A stretch of 64,000 nt of DNA from Ideonella_A sp963843805. Lineage in GTDB: Bacteria; Pseudomonadota; Gammaproteobacteria; Burkholderiales; Burkholderiaceae_C. The notes beneath the pieces are model-generated. The model was not told where the DNA came from and ran no database searches. It worked only from the letters and a program-made list of their open reading frames with translations. This document shows positions 55,672 to 64,000 of this stretch, in pieces; position 1 is the stretch's first letter; each line of letters starts with the position of its first letter. Both the position numbers and the translations under genes were made by a program. Where the stretch lies: positions 744,001 through 808,000 of the forward strand of contig CAWJLY010000001.1 in assembly GCA_963843805.1 (NCBI GenBank). Direction: 5' to 3'.

Positions 55672-56004
55672 GCTGTGTTCCCTTTGCGAGGTTGTGGTTC
55701 GGTGTGGCAGCGGCGCCGCGGCGCTTGCCCGGTTGAAAGCATATCCGACCACGGGTCTGGCAGATTTCCCGCGGTCGTTCGGAACAAACGTCCAGGCCGT
55801 GATCGCAGCGGGAACCTCGCCCCTTACTCGACGGCCATGCGATACCTGGTCGGGATTGCAGGCGGCAGTTGTGGGCGCCAACCCTTGCGCCAGCGCATCA
55901 TCGGTCGCATCAGTGGAGCCGCCGTCGGTCGCCTTTGGTTGCAAGCGGCACGACTTATGCCCTTCGTTCGGACGCCGAAGTTACGAAAACCATGTTCGTC
56001 ACCG
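55672..56004. other. 333-bp gap upstream of the SPFH gene
   Basis: No gene is supported. It should hold the promoter of the SPFH operon and the end of the unit that stops at 56005. GGCGCCGCGGCGC near 55721 is a strong GC palindrome that could act as a hairpin in the SPFH leader. Confidence 0.4.
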
Positions 56005-56892
56005 CTAACGAATCGGTCCGACGCTGCTCACACTGCCGCCGGCGAACATTGCAAAGCTTGCAAAGCCGGGATTGACCTCGCCGAGGAATGCCGGCATCCG
56101 GATCTCTGCAATACCGACCAACGCGTGGGCGGCACTGGCATTGGCCAGCACCTCCCAGTGAGGGGTCCGCTCTTCGAGCCGATAGCCGAGCAGTACAACC
56201 GTAGTGGGTCGGGTGGTATTCCAAGACAGCCTCAGCCGATCGGCCTGCGGCCCGATGAAATGGATACCCGACTGTAATGAATTCGATGCCGCGGCTGCTG
56301 CGCGTGCGGCCGGGGGCAGGTTGGCAGGCGCCCTGACCGGCGATTCGACACGCTTGGGGTCGGCCGGCAGATCCAGCCCCTTCGGCGCACTGACCCATTC
56401 GTCGAGCCAGGCGAAGACCGCGTAACGCGCGGCTTGCGGTGGCAGCTTCAGCAGTGCAACGATGTCGACATTGACATGGCCCCCGACCGCGGGCGCGCCG
56501 ACCCTGGCATCAGGCGCTGCCTTGGCATCGAAAGTCGTCGGCGCGCCATCCTGGCCGACGCAAGCAGAGGCCCAGACTGCGCCGGTCACCAGGTCGATCG
56601 CGACCAGCTGGATCGCCGGTGCGAGGCGGCTGCGATAGCGCCGTACCACCGGATCAGGCATGCGGTAGCGGATCGCCGCTACGGCGGTGCTGCGTCCGTC
56701 ACGCTCGCCCGGCCCGAGCGCGAGCGCTAGACCAGGCGCAAATTCGTCGAACGGCGGGGCGAATGGCAGTTCGGTCTGCCATACGGTATCCGGGATCTTC
56801 ACGGCTTCTGGCATGCTCGCTCCTGGTTCGCTGAAGATGATCGCTGCGGCCAGAATCGCCGGCAATTGGAGAAGTGCGCGAAGCCGGGGCAT
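56005..56892 (-). CDS. Exported hypothetical protein, candidate immunity/partner of the metalloprotein
   Basis: A 295-residue protein with a signal peptide (LLQLPAILAAAIIFSEPGAS), so it is probably periplasmic. The mature part shows VGGHVNVDIVALLKLPPQ, YAVFAWLDEWVSAPKG and SGIHFIGPQADRLRLSWNTT, with no known domain. Its start lies 16 bp after the stop of the HEXXH gene, so it is made with it. If that protein is a periplasm-active toxin, a periplasmic neighbour of this kind would be the expected immunity protein. That is inference from order alone. Confidence 0.6.
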   Translation of the reverse strand: MPRLRALLQLPAILAAAIIFSEPGASMPEAVKIPDTVWQTELPFAPPFDEFAPGLALALGPGERDGRSTAVAAIRYRMPDPVVRRYRSRLAPAIQLVAIDLVTGAVWASACVGQDGAPTTFDAKAAPDARVGAPAVGGHVNVDIVALLKLPPQAARYAVFAWLDEWVSAPKGLDLPADPKRVESPVRAPANLPPAARAAAAASNSLQSGIHFIGPQADRLRLSWNTTRPTTVVLLGYRLEERTPHWEVLANASAAHALVGIAEIRMPAFLGEVNPGFASFAMFAGGSVSSVGPIR

Positions 56893-56908
56893 GGTCGCGT
56901 CACCTGCA

Positions 56909-59788
56909 TCAGAAAGGCGTAGCCGCGCCGACCTGGCTGGAGTGGTCGCGCGCTCGCATCGCCAGTTTGCAGGTCGGGCAGAACTCGATCTTCATGATGA
57001 AGGAGTGCCACAGGGTGCAATCCTGGGGGCCGAACTTGCAATGATTGCCGACGCCGGGCGAGTTGTACCAAAGCGTGCTGGGGCTGGCTGCAGTGTCTGG
57101 CAGCGTCTTCGGTGCGAGCCCGAGGTAGTGGCCGATTTCATGATAGGCCGTGCGCTTGGTTGCGACTTCCTCCTGGCCGGGATAGCCTGACTCACGGTAG
57201 CGCATGCTGACCAGTGTTGCCGGCCCCCACGACAGCCCCGATGGCCCTTCGTGCCGCAACAGAAAGATCTTCACCTTGATCGTCGGCAACGCCAATGCAT
57301 TGACCGATGCCATGCCGCTCAGGTCGACGCTCAGCTTGTAATCGACGCCGTCGTTGACGAGGGTGACCTTACCGGCCGGGATGTCGTGCATCGCGCCGCT
57401 TGTGCCTGCCTTGGCCGACTTCAGCCACTTGGCCCTGGCGCTGAGGTCGATCGGTTCGTCGGCTTTGACAGTCTCGTCGAACGACAACGCAGAGATTCCG
57501 TTGTAGGTCAGTTCCTTGTCGGACTCTGCGGCCTTGCCGATACCGTCGACGAATGCCAGCTTGATCACGCGGGTCTGGTCCGCCCCGAGTTGCGCGGTGA
57601 CCCAGTCGCGCGCCGTTTCGTAGGGTACGTAGTCCTTGTGAGCCGCCTCCACGGCCGCTGCGCTGCTTTCCATCTCGATGAAATCGGCCTCGAACTTCGC
57701 CTGCAGGCTGGCTTCGGTGAAACGGTCGGAATAACTGGCGCCATCGTGCCGCTTCATGTAGACGATCTTGTAATGGAAGTGCTTCCACACCTGCAAGGTA
57801 TCGGCGCACACTTTCGGCACACGTTTGCCGAGTTCGTCATGGCCTTTGACATATTTCGCCAGATGTGGATCCTGCTGGATATATGCGGCCGGGGTGAATT
57901 TGTCGCCGCCGAATGCCGATAACACCAGCGTCTTGATTTCGGCCTTGCCTTTCGCGTCGGTCTCCTGCGAGAAGTGCATCAGCGCTTTGCGGTCGGTGCA
58001 GTCGAGCTTGCGCATATCGAGCTTCAGCTCTTGGGCCTTCCAGGTTGCAGGCATCCCGGCCGGTGCCGCATTGGCGGCTTCCGGGGCCAGCATGAAGTGC
58101 AACGGTACGTGGGCGATTTCCTTGCTCAGCGTCGCTACCACCTTGACTTCGCGCTGACCGGCCTTGTCGCCGAGCGTGCGTCCCGCCTCACCGGCTTCGG
58201 TATTGACGTAATAACGCTTCTTCGCGGCATCCCAGACCTTCGGTTTCCCGCCCGGCACGCTCGCAACCAGCTCGACCTTGTCGATCTTGACGACCGTGAA
58301 GCGGCCCCAGTCGCCGTTGGCTTTTGCTTCCTTCGCCAGACCGCCGGGCTGGCGGTCGAGGCCCAGATCGAGCACTGCATCGAGCAGCTTGTCGCTTTCG
58401 GCCTTGCCTTGTACCCACAGTTCGATTTCCTTCGCCTTCAGATCCTTGACCTTGATCTTGTGCGGCGGCGCCTTTTCAGCGCCCTCTTCTTCCTTGTCGA
58501 AAAGCGTCAGCGCGCCGCCGCCATTCGACAGCGTGATCTCGTAGTCGTCGGTGCCCCCGGGCCACTGGTCGGCCGCCAACTTCTTGACGATCAGCCTCGC
58601 ACGCCCGTGGTGCTTGCCGTCCTGAACATGCAGAAGGCGCCCCTCTTTGACCTTCTGTGTGTCGCTGAGCGCCTTTTGGGCCGGCAAGTCCTTGGCTTTC
58701 AGATTGGTGTGATAAGTGGCCACCGGATCGTTGGCCGGGTCCACCTGCAAGCCATCGAGATCGCCCTTGTCGAATCGGTGCAGCGTCGCTTCGAGCTCGA
58801 CGACGCCCATCTCCTCGGTGGCCGGTGGTTTGATCTCGATCTGCGGATCGGTGGACGGGTCGAGCGTCAGCTTCGCAGTGAACTTGCCCTTGGTCTTGCT
58901 CTTCAGGTACAGCTTCAGCGGCATGCTGCCAATCTCGGCATTGGTCAGCTTGCGTCCGGCCAGCTTGCGGGTGCAGGACTTGTCGAGATAGACCTCAACA
59001 TTGGCCGGGCTGACTTCGAACGTCGCGCCACCGGCATAAAGTGGCGTGCGTGTGGTCTGAGATGCCGATACTTCGATGTAGGTCACATCGTCGGTGACGA
59101 TCTTGGTCTCGCTGGCCAACTGGTGCAGCGACAACTTGCGGTCGAGCAGCACGACCTTGTATTCGACCTCGATCTTTGGCGTCGCAATGTTGAACAGCCG
59201 CTTGACGATCAGCCGTTTGCGCGCGGTTCCGCCGACCGGCACCTGCACCCCTTCGGCACTGACGGAGGCCTCTTCATACCGCGCCGCAGGCACGCCGGCC
59301 GAAACCTTGTACAGGCCGGACGGCACGTCGGCGAAAGTATGCGTGCCGTTCTTGACGGCCTGGGTCAGCGCCGCCGGGCCCGATGCCGAAAGCTGCGCCT
59401 GCTCGGTGACCGCTTTCGAATCGTCGTCATACACCTCGATGCAGAGATGGCCGATGGGCGACGCCTTCCAGGGAAGAATCAGCGTTCCGTGAGCAGCTAC
59501 CGAACCGTTGCGGGATTCTTGTGTAATTCGGAAAGCTGAAAGGCTCCCGGGCAGCGTCACGTTTGCGGTGTAGCCGCCCGGGGTTCGGCCGGTGAATATG
59601 CTGGCGCCGAGATCGTCGGTCGAACCGCCCCCGGGTGAAGGTCCGGCCAGAGTCGTCGTGGCGCCGGTGATCGGCTTGCCGTTGTCGCTTCGTGAGACAA
59701 CAATCGCCACGGTGCCTTTCGGTGGGACACACATCTGCACCGACTTCGGACTCATCAGCGCCTTGAGCCGTTCGTAGAGCGTGGTCAT
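56909..59788 (-). CDS. Large HEXXH metalloprotein, putative secreted (type VI-type) effector
   Basis: A 959-residue protein without a signal peptide. The N-terminal third has Ig/carboxypeptidase-regulatory-like repeats (GKPITGATTTLAGP, PSGLYKVSAGVP). The middle is rich in Lys and Asp. Near the C-terminus HEIGHYLGLAP (His883, Glu884, His887) is a zincin site with a following Gly as in metzincins. It is followed by GVGNHCKFG, DCTLWHSFIM and FCPTCKL, where Cys and His residues may bind a second metal. No signal peptide plus a terminal enzyme domain suits export by type VI secretion. Its start overlaps the stop of the small gene upstream (ATGA). Confidence 0.65.
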   Translation of the reverse strand: MTTLYERLKALMSPKSVQMCVPPKGTVAIVVSRSDNGKPITGATTTLAGPSPGGGSTDDLGASIFTGRTPGGYTANVTLPGSLSAFRITQESRNGSVAAHGTLILPWKASPIGHLCIEVYDDDSKAVTEQAQLSASGPAALTQAVKNGTHTFADVPSGLYKVSAGVPAARYEEASVSAEGVQVPVGGTARKRLIVKRLFNIATPKIEVEYKVVLLDRKLSLHQLASETKIVTDDVTYIEVSASQTTRTPLYAGGATFEVSPANVEVYLDKSCTRKLAGRKLTNAEIGSMPLKLYLKSKTKGKFTAKLTLDPSTDPQIEIKPPATEEMGVVELEATLHRFDKGDLDGLQVDPANDPVATYHTNLKAKDLPAQKALSDTQKVKEGRLLHVQDGKHHGRARLIVKKLAADQWPGGTDDYEITLSNGGGALTLFDKEEEGAEKAPPHKIKVKDLKAKEIELWVQGKAESDKLLDAVLDLGLDRQPGGLAKEAKANGDWGRFTVVKIDKVELVASVPGGKPKVWDAAKKRYYVNTEAGEAGRTLGDKAGQREVKVVATLSKEIAHVPLHFMLAPEAANAAPAGMPATWKAQELKLDMRKLDCTDRKALMHFSQETDAKGKAEIKTLVLSAFGGDKFTPAAYIQQDPHLAKYVKGHDELGKRVPKVCADTLQVWKHFHYKIVYMKRHDGASYSDRFTEASLQAKFEADFIEMESSAAAVEAAHKDYVPYETARDWVTAQLGADQTRVIKLAFVDGIGKAAESDKELTYNGISALSFDETVKADEPIDLSARAKWLKSAKAGTSGAMHDIPAGKVTLVNDGVDYKLSVDLSGMASVNALALPTIKVKIFLLRHEGPSGLSWGPATLVSMRYRESGYPGQEEVATKRTAYHEIGHYLGLAPKTLPDTAASPSTLWYNSPGVGNHCKFGPQDCTLWHSFIMKIEFCPTCKLAMRARDHSSQVGAATPF

Positions 59789-60246
59789 TCGGCGTGCTTT
59801 CGTGCGCTGGCCATGCGCTTGGCCGCGCGCTGCAAGGAGAGATCGTTGCCGGCAATCTGCGTGATCTGGAAGGCGATCATCTCAAGCCGTACTTGCCCGC
59901 TGGTATCCGGCCGCGTCAGCCAGGGCTTCATCCAGTCGATCGGCTCGCTGGCGGGCTCAACGCGCAGTGACAGCATCAGCGCGATCAACGCAGCGATATC
60001 CGGAGCATGCTGCATGTCGAGTGTCATCGCCCGCTCGATACCCTGTCCGATGAACTCGCCGAGGTTGAGCGCAGTGTTCTGCAACGCCGTCTGACGGCTC
60101 GCGATTGCGGGTGGGATCGCGCCTTCCGTCGCGAGTTCTGGGAAGCTACGCTCGATGGCCCGTTGGATGCGCGCGTGCAGTGCATCGAACGAACGCTTCT
60201 CGAACATCGAGATCTGATCGGAGCGAAGCCTCAGCATCTTCGGCAA
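59785..60246 (-). CDS. Small helical protein of the type found in type VI effector cassettes
   Basis: A 153-residue, mostly alpha-helical cytoplasmic protein. The pattern MLRLRSDQISMFEKRSFDALH, then IERSFPEL, GEFIGQGIERAM, and a late ALIALMLSLR with WMKPWL resembles a family of small proteins that I associate with vgrG and effector genes in Burkholderia and Pseudomonas. In that family it reads LTIRxxQ, FP, IxxGIxRA and LMxxLG. A chaperone or adaptor role has been suggested by position only. It is the first gene of the module and overlaps the metalloprotein start by four bases. No vgrG is in the window. Confidence 0.55.
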   Translation of the reverse strand: MPKMLRLRSDQISMFEKRSFDALHARIQRAIERSFPELATEGAIPPAIASRQTALQNTALNLGEFIGQGIERAMTLDMQHAPDIAALIALMLSLRVEPASEPIDWMKPWLTRPDTSGQVRLEMIAFQITQIAGNDLSLQRAAKRMASARKHAE

Positions 60247-60701
60247 ACGTCTTGCAGCAGGGCAATCATGACGCCTCCGGTCATCGAATCATGCGGAAGC
60301 CGCCAGAATATCACCGGCCGCTTTCGGTGCGCAATGCCGGCAACAGAATTCCGTTTCAGGGCCCATCCGGCGCTCCAGAACGTGCAGCAATGCACGAACT
60401 TCAACCGCTGCGGATCGCCGCGACACCGCGCCGAATCAGTTGGCGACTCAATTCGCTGCAGCTTCGTCGGCCATCGTCTCGCATCCCGACACCCCGCACT
60501 CCGGACCGGTCTGGCATTGCCGTGTCCGTCTCAAGCCAAGGCGAGCCATGGTGGTCTCAGACGCGGGACGATGGGGTGCTGCGCTCTGCACAAGCGCGCA
60601 ATCAATCGGGCACCTGCACGAAAAACGGCGGAGAGTCGATCCCCCGACTCCCCGCCCGTCCCGCGTCGAGCGGGATGCCTCGAACAACGGCGCCGGCTAC
60701 C
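60247..60701. other. 455-bp gap between the effector-like module and katG
   Basis: No gene is supported. It contains the upstream region of the module at 60246 and the 3' end of katG with the hairpin at 60621-60650. A second stem, TCCCGC/GCGGGA at 60659-60664 and 60670-60675, lies closer to the katG stop. Confidence 0.5.
60621..60650 (-). terminator. Candidate katG terminator
   Basis: Read on the katG strand, GAGTCG (60650-60645) and CGACTC (60638-60633) form a 6-bp stem with a 6-base loop. A run of five T follows at 60625-60621, seven bases after the stem. It lies about 50 bp beyond the katG stop. The stem is short, so this is only a fair candidate. Confidence 0.35.
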
Positions 60702-62912
60702 TCACCGGTGATACTTCGCGAACGTCAGATCGAAGCGGTCGGCATCCATCACCTTCGTCCACGCGGCGACGAAATCCTTGACGAATTTCTCCTCGCCGCC
60801 TTTCTGCGCATAGACCTCGCAAACCGCGCGCAGTTCGGCATTGGAGCCGAATACAAGGTCGGCTCGCGTGGCGCGCCAGGTTTCGTGGCCGCCTTTGCGG
60901 TCGGTGGCGACATATTCCTGGTCGTCGGAGCCGTCGACGGCTTTCCACACGGTTGTCATGTCGAGCAGGTGCACGAAGAAGTCGTTGGTCAGTTGGCCCG
61001 AGCGCTTGGTCAGGTGGCCGTGGCCGCGCTCGCCGTGATTGGCGCCGAGCACGCGCAGGCCGCCGATCAACACGGTCATCTCGGGCACCGACAGGCCGAG
61101 CAGACTGGCCTTGTCGATCATCATCTCCTCGACCTTGACTGCAAGCTTCTTGTCGCCGACGTAGTTGCGGAAGGCATCGGCCTCGGGCTCCATCGCGACG
61201 AAGCTTTCGACGTCGGTCTGGTCCTGCGTGGCGTCGCCGCGGCCGCCGGTGAAGGGCACGTCGCACTTGGCACCGGCGTCCTTGATCGCCTTCTCGAGGC
61301 CGACCACGCCGCCGAGCACGATCGCATCGGCCAGGCTCATCGAGCCGCGCACGCCATTCAGCACGTCGATCACCTTGGCCAGCATGGCCGGCTCGTTGAC
61401 GGCCCAATCCTTCTGCGGCGCGAGCGCGACGCGCGCGCCGTTCGCGCCACCGCGGAAGTCCGACTTGCGGTAGGTCGAGGCCGATGCCCAGGCGGTCTTG
61501 ACGAGCTGGCTGACGGTCAGCCCGCTGTCGGCGATCTTGTTGCGGACCGCCGTGATGTCGGCGTGCGACGGCTTGGTACCGGCGGGGATCGGGTCCTGCC
61601 AGATCAGGTCTTCCTGCGGCACTTCCGGGCCGAGGTAGCGCACCTTGGGACCCATGTCGCGATGCGTCAGCTTGAACCAGGCGCGCGCGAAGGCATCCTT
61701 GAAGGCCGCATGATCGTTGCGGAATTTCTCCGAGATCTTGCGATAGGCCGGATCGCGCTTGAGCTGCATGTCGGCGGTGGTCATGATCGTCGGCACCTTC
61801 TTCGACGAATCCCAGGCCGCCGGGGCCATGTCTTCCTGCTTCGGGTTGATCGGCGTCCACTGGTGCGCACCGGCCGGGCTCTTGACGAGTTCGTACTCGT
61901 AATCGAGCAGCAGCCGGAAGTAGTTCTCGGTCCATTGGTCGGGCACATTGGTCCACGAACCTTCGATGCCGCTGGTCACCGTGTGCTCGCCGATGCCGCC
62001 ATGTTCCTCGGTCGAGACCCAGCCGAAGCCCTGAGCCGCGAAATCGCCGCCCGACGGCGCCTTGCCGAGCGTCGACGCGTCGCCGTTGCCGTGGCATTTG
62101 CCGAAGGTGTGTCCGCCGGCGGTCAGCGCAACCGTTTCCTCGTCGTCCATCGCCATGCGCTTGAAGGTCTCCTTCATGTCGCGGGCCATGCCGGCGTCGT
62201 CGTGCGGATTGCCGCCCGGGCCTTCCGGATTGACATAGATGAGGCCCATCTGGATCGCGGCCAGCGGGCCCTCGATCTCGTGTTTGCCGTGCTCCGGCGA
62301 GATGCGGGTTTGCACGCCCTGGTTGACCCACTTGTCTTCCGAGCCCCAGAAAATGTCGCGTTCCGGCTCGAACACATCGGGGCGGCCGCCGCCAAAGCCG
62401 AACACCGGCCCGCCCATGCTTTCGATCGCGACGTTGCCGGCCAGGATGAACAGATCGGCCCAGCTGATGGCCTGGCCGTATTTCTGCTTGATCGGCCAGA
62501 GCAGGCGGCGCGCCTTGTCGAGGTTGCCGTTGTCGGGCCAGCTGTCGAGCGGGGCGAAGCGCTGCTGCCCGCTGTTGGCGCCGCCTCTGCCGTCAGCGGT
62601 GCGATAGGTGCCCGCCGCGTGCCACGCCATGCGGATGAAGAACGGGCCGTAGTGCCCGTAGTCGGCCGGCCACCAGGGCTGGCTGTCGGTCATCAGCGCC
62701 GTGAGGTCGGCTTTCAGCGCGGGATAGTCGAGCGCCTTGAAGGCCGCGGCATAGTCGAAATCGGCGCCCAGCGGGTTGCTGGCGCCATTGGGGTTGAGGA
62801 TCTCGGTCGCCAGCATCTCGGGCCACCAGTCCTTGTTGGTGCGACCGAGCAGCGATCGGGTTTCGCCGTTGCCCATCGGGCATGCGCCAAGCGTTCCAGT
62901 TTTTGCATCCAT
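60702..62912 (-). CDS. katG: Catalase-peroxidase
   Basis: A 736-residue bifunctional haem enzyme that breaks down hydrogen peroxide and organic peroxides. The distal site is Arg94, Trp97 and His98 in FFIRMAWHAAGTYR. The Tyr and Met that crosslink with Trp97 are in GLIYVNPEGP and KRMAMDD. The proximal His is in LTAGGHTFGKCHG. The C-terminal half repeats the fold without haem (LVKTAWASASTYRKSDFRGG). CAGGAG stands before the ATG at 62910-62912, which was chosen over an in-frame ATG at 62999. A LysR-type gene lies upstream on the same strand. Confidence 0.93.
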   Translation of the reverse strand: MDAKTGTLGACPMGNGETRSLLGRTNKDWWPEMLATEILNPNGASNPLGADFDYAAAFKALDYPALKADLTALMTDSQPWWPADYGHYGPFFIRMAWHAAGTYRTADGRGGANSGQQRFAPLDSWPDNGNLDKARRLLWPIKQKYGQAISWADLFILAGNVAIESMGGPVFGFGGGRPDVFEPERDIFWGSEDKWVNQGVQTRISPEHGKHEIEGPLAAIQMGLIYVNPEGPGGNPHDDAGMARDMKETFKRMAMDDEETVALTAGGHTFGKCHGNGDASTLGKAPSGGDFAAQGFGWVSTEEHGGIGEHTVTSGIEGSWTNVPDQWTENYFRLLLDYEYELVKSPAGAHQWTPINPKQEDMAPAAWDSSKKVPTIMTTADMQLKRDPAYRKISEKFRNDHAAFKDAFARAWFKLTHRDMGPKVRYLGPEVPQEDLIWQDPIPAGTKPSHADITAVRNKIADSGLTVSQLVKTAWASASTYRKSDFRGGANGARVALAPQKDWAVNEPAMLAKVIDVLNGVRGSMSLADAIVLGGVVGLEKAIKDAGAKCDVPFTGGRGDATQDQTDVESFVAMEPEADAFRNYVGDKKLAVKVEEMMIDKASLLGLSVPEMTVLIGGLRVLGANHGERGHGHLTKRSGQLTNDFFVHLLDMTTVWKAVDGSDDQEYVATDRKGGHETWRATRADLVFGSNAELRAVCEVYAQKGGEEKFVKDFVAAWTKVMDADRFDLTFAKYHR

Positions 62913-62969
62913 CTGTTTGTCTCCTGTGAATTCATCGAGAGCCGCCAGCTTGCAGCGAAGCGGGGGATA

Positions 62970-63005
62970 GCGCCAATCTGAAATCCTCATGTCGGTCATT
63001 GGCGC
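62970..63005. repeat. 8-bp inverted repeat upstream of katG
   Basis: GCGCCAAT at 62970-62977 and ATTGGCGC at 62998-63005 are exact complements 20 bp apart. They begin 58 bp upstream of the katG start, where a regulator site is expected. They do not match the OxyR pattern that I know. Confidence 0.4.
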
Positions 63006-63142
63006 GGCCTATGCAGCTTGCACGGGCCCGGCCCACATCAGCGGCGCCTTGACGAATGGCAGGATAGGCTATTCTCCCCGCTCCGCCAGGATGGCCCGCG
63101 CCACTTTCGATCCACGAAACGGATCACGTCGGCGACCGCAGC

Positions 63143-64000
63143 CTACCGACCCGCGTCTTCGCGCCGCCTGACCCGACGCGCATGCTCCAGAATGAATTCG
63201 ATGAAAGTCGATGCGGCGCGTGTCTGATGGCGGTTCGGCATGTACAGCATGTACATGCCGGTTCCGAAGATGCTGAGCCGCCAATCGTGCAGAGCGGTCA
63301 CGATGTCGCCGCGTTCGACGTCGTCCTGCACGACATAGTCGGGCAACATGCCGATGCCCAGACCCGGCCAGCACGGCCTGGCGCAGGAACAGGTAGTTCT
63401 CGGAAATCAGCGTCGGCTCGACGATCACCTCGTGCCGCTCGCTTCCCAGGTAGGCGGTCACGCGCAGCTGCCGGCTGACCACCGCCGACGCGATCAACGG
63501 CACGGCGCGAAGCGTGTCTGCAGGTCGGCCGGCATGCCGTTCGCCTCGGCATAGGCGCGTGATGCGCAGACCACGTAGTGCATCGAGCCCATCTCGCGCG
63601 CCACCAGGTTCTGCGGCGGCTCCGAGATCACCCGCACGGCGATGTCGACTTCGTCGCGGATCAGGTCCTCGACGCGGTTCTCGAACACCACGTCGAGCAC
63701 GATGCCCGGATACTGCCGCTTGAAGTCGAGCAGCCAGTGCGACATCACCAGCTGGCCGTAGCCGCTGGGCACGCTCAACCGAACGCGGCCTTGCAGGCTT
63801 TGTCCCAGCGTCGCGATCGATTCGCGCGCCGCCAGCAGTTCGTTGCGGATGGTCTTGCCGTGTTCGTACAGGCGCAGGCCGACCTCGGTGGCCTCGGCGC
63901 GCCGCGTGGTGCGTCGCACCAGCTGCTGCCCGATCGAGCGCTCCAGCTGGTTCAGGTGGTAGCTGACATTGGCGCGCGTCATCTTCAGCCGCCGGGCGGC
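63143..64000 (-). CDS. LysR-type transcriptional regulator, 5' partial, two frameshifts
   Basis: The gene enters from the right edge; its first codons lie beyond the window. Near the edge the helix-turn-helix is visible (AARRLKMTRANVSYHLNQLERSIGQQLVRRTTR). The effector domain follows (GRVRLSVPSGYGQLVMSHWLL, RDEVDIAVRVISEPPQ). Frames change near 63500 and 63370, after which the end (LPDYVVQDDVERGDIV, NRHQTRAASTFIEFILEH) is again typical of LysR proteins. The AYLGSERHEVIVEP part between is in a third frame. It lies 230 bp upstream of katG on the same strand; whether it controls katG is open. Confidence 0.78.

Overview
The window is GC-rich, densely coded DNA from a Gram-negative bacterium. It is most likely a betaproteobacterium of the order Burkholderiales. 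The pointers are a maiA gene beside a MarR remnant, NitT/TauT-type ABC genes beside a GntR regulator, a DUF1501/DUF1800 pair, TAT-type signal peptides, a cdsA/plsC pair and an outer-membrane two-partner secretion transporter. The species cannot be fixed from the sequence. No tRNA, rRNA, CRISPR array, insertion sequence or origin was seen.

Layout. 0-9.2 kb: housekeeping and signalling genes (end of a phospholipase-D protein, nucleoside deaminase, DUF1615 lipoprotein, Crp/Fnr and PAS-LuxR regulators, an EF-hand membrane protein, maiA with a truncated MarR gene, histidine phosphatase, HPP-CBS membrane protein). 9.4-13.7 kb: a three-gene ABC importer of the iron/phosphonate type. 14.0-29.7 kb: the most unusual block. 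It starts with a SARP/AfsR-like activator, followed by two gene groups that each begin with the same 23-bp element. The second group carries a ricin-like lectin, a TpsB transporter, a TPR-CHAT protease, a TpsA beta-solenoid exoprotein with a near-exact 62-residue period, two unknown exported proteins and an exported caspase-like protease. Most of these genes are joined by start/stop overlaps. 29.7-37.8 kb: carboxymuconolactone decarboxylase, SDR, DUF1501/DUF1800, DUF3047, an enoyl-reductase-like protein and phospholipid genes (plsC-like, cdsA). 37.9-45.8 kb: a catabolic cluster in which a GntR regulator, an enolase-superfamily enzyme and an aldehyde dehydrogenase diverge from an ABC importer and a GMC oxidoreductase. 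46.1-52.1 kb: pssA, then a LysR gene divergent from dabB-dabA, a DAB-type inorganic-carbon uptake system. 52.4-60.2 kb: DUF1428, a zinc-ribbon/SPFH group, and a three-gene module with a large HEXXH metalloprotein that looks like an orphan type VI secretion effector cassette. 60.7-64.0 kb: katG and the 3' part of a LysR gene.

Twelve or more otherwise well-preserved genes contain one or several single-base frameshifts, crowded between 34.9 and 49.2 kb but also at 21.9, 22.1, 25.8 and 63.4 kb. Coding similarity resumes at once in another frame, and several breaks are one base too many or too few in short G/C runs. Assembly error is therefore at least as likely as true gene decay, and gene-loss conclusions should wait for better reads.

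How the parts may work together: the 14-30 kb block reads as one regulated, extracytoplasmic system in which an AfsR-like activator drives secretion of a surface solenoid protein accompanied by two clan-CD (CHAT and caspase) peptidases. That is the strongest candidate for an undescribed system here.
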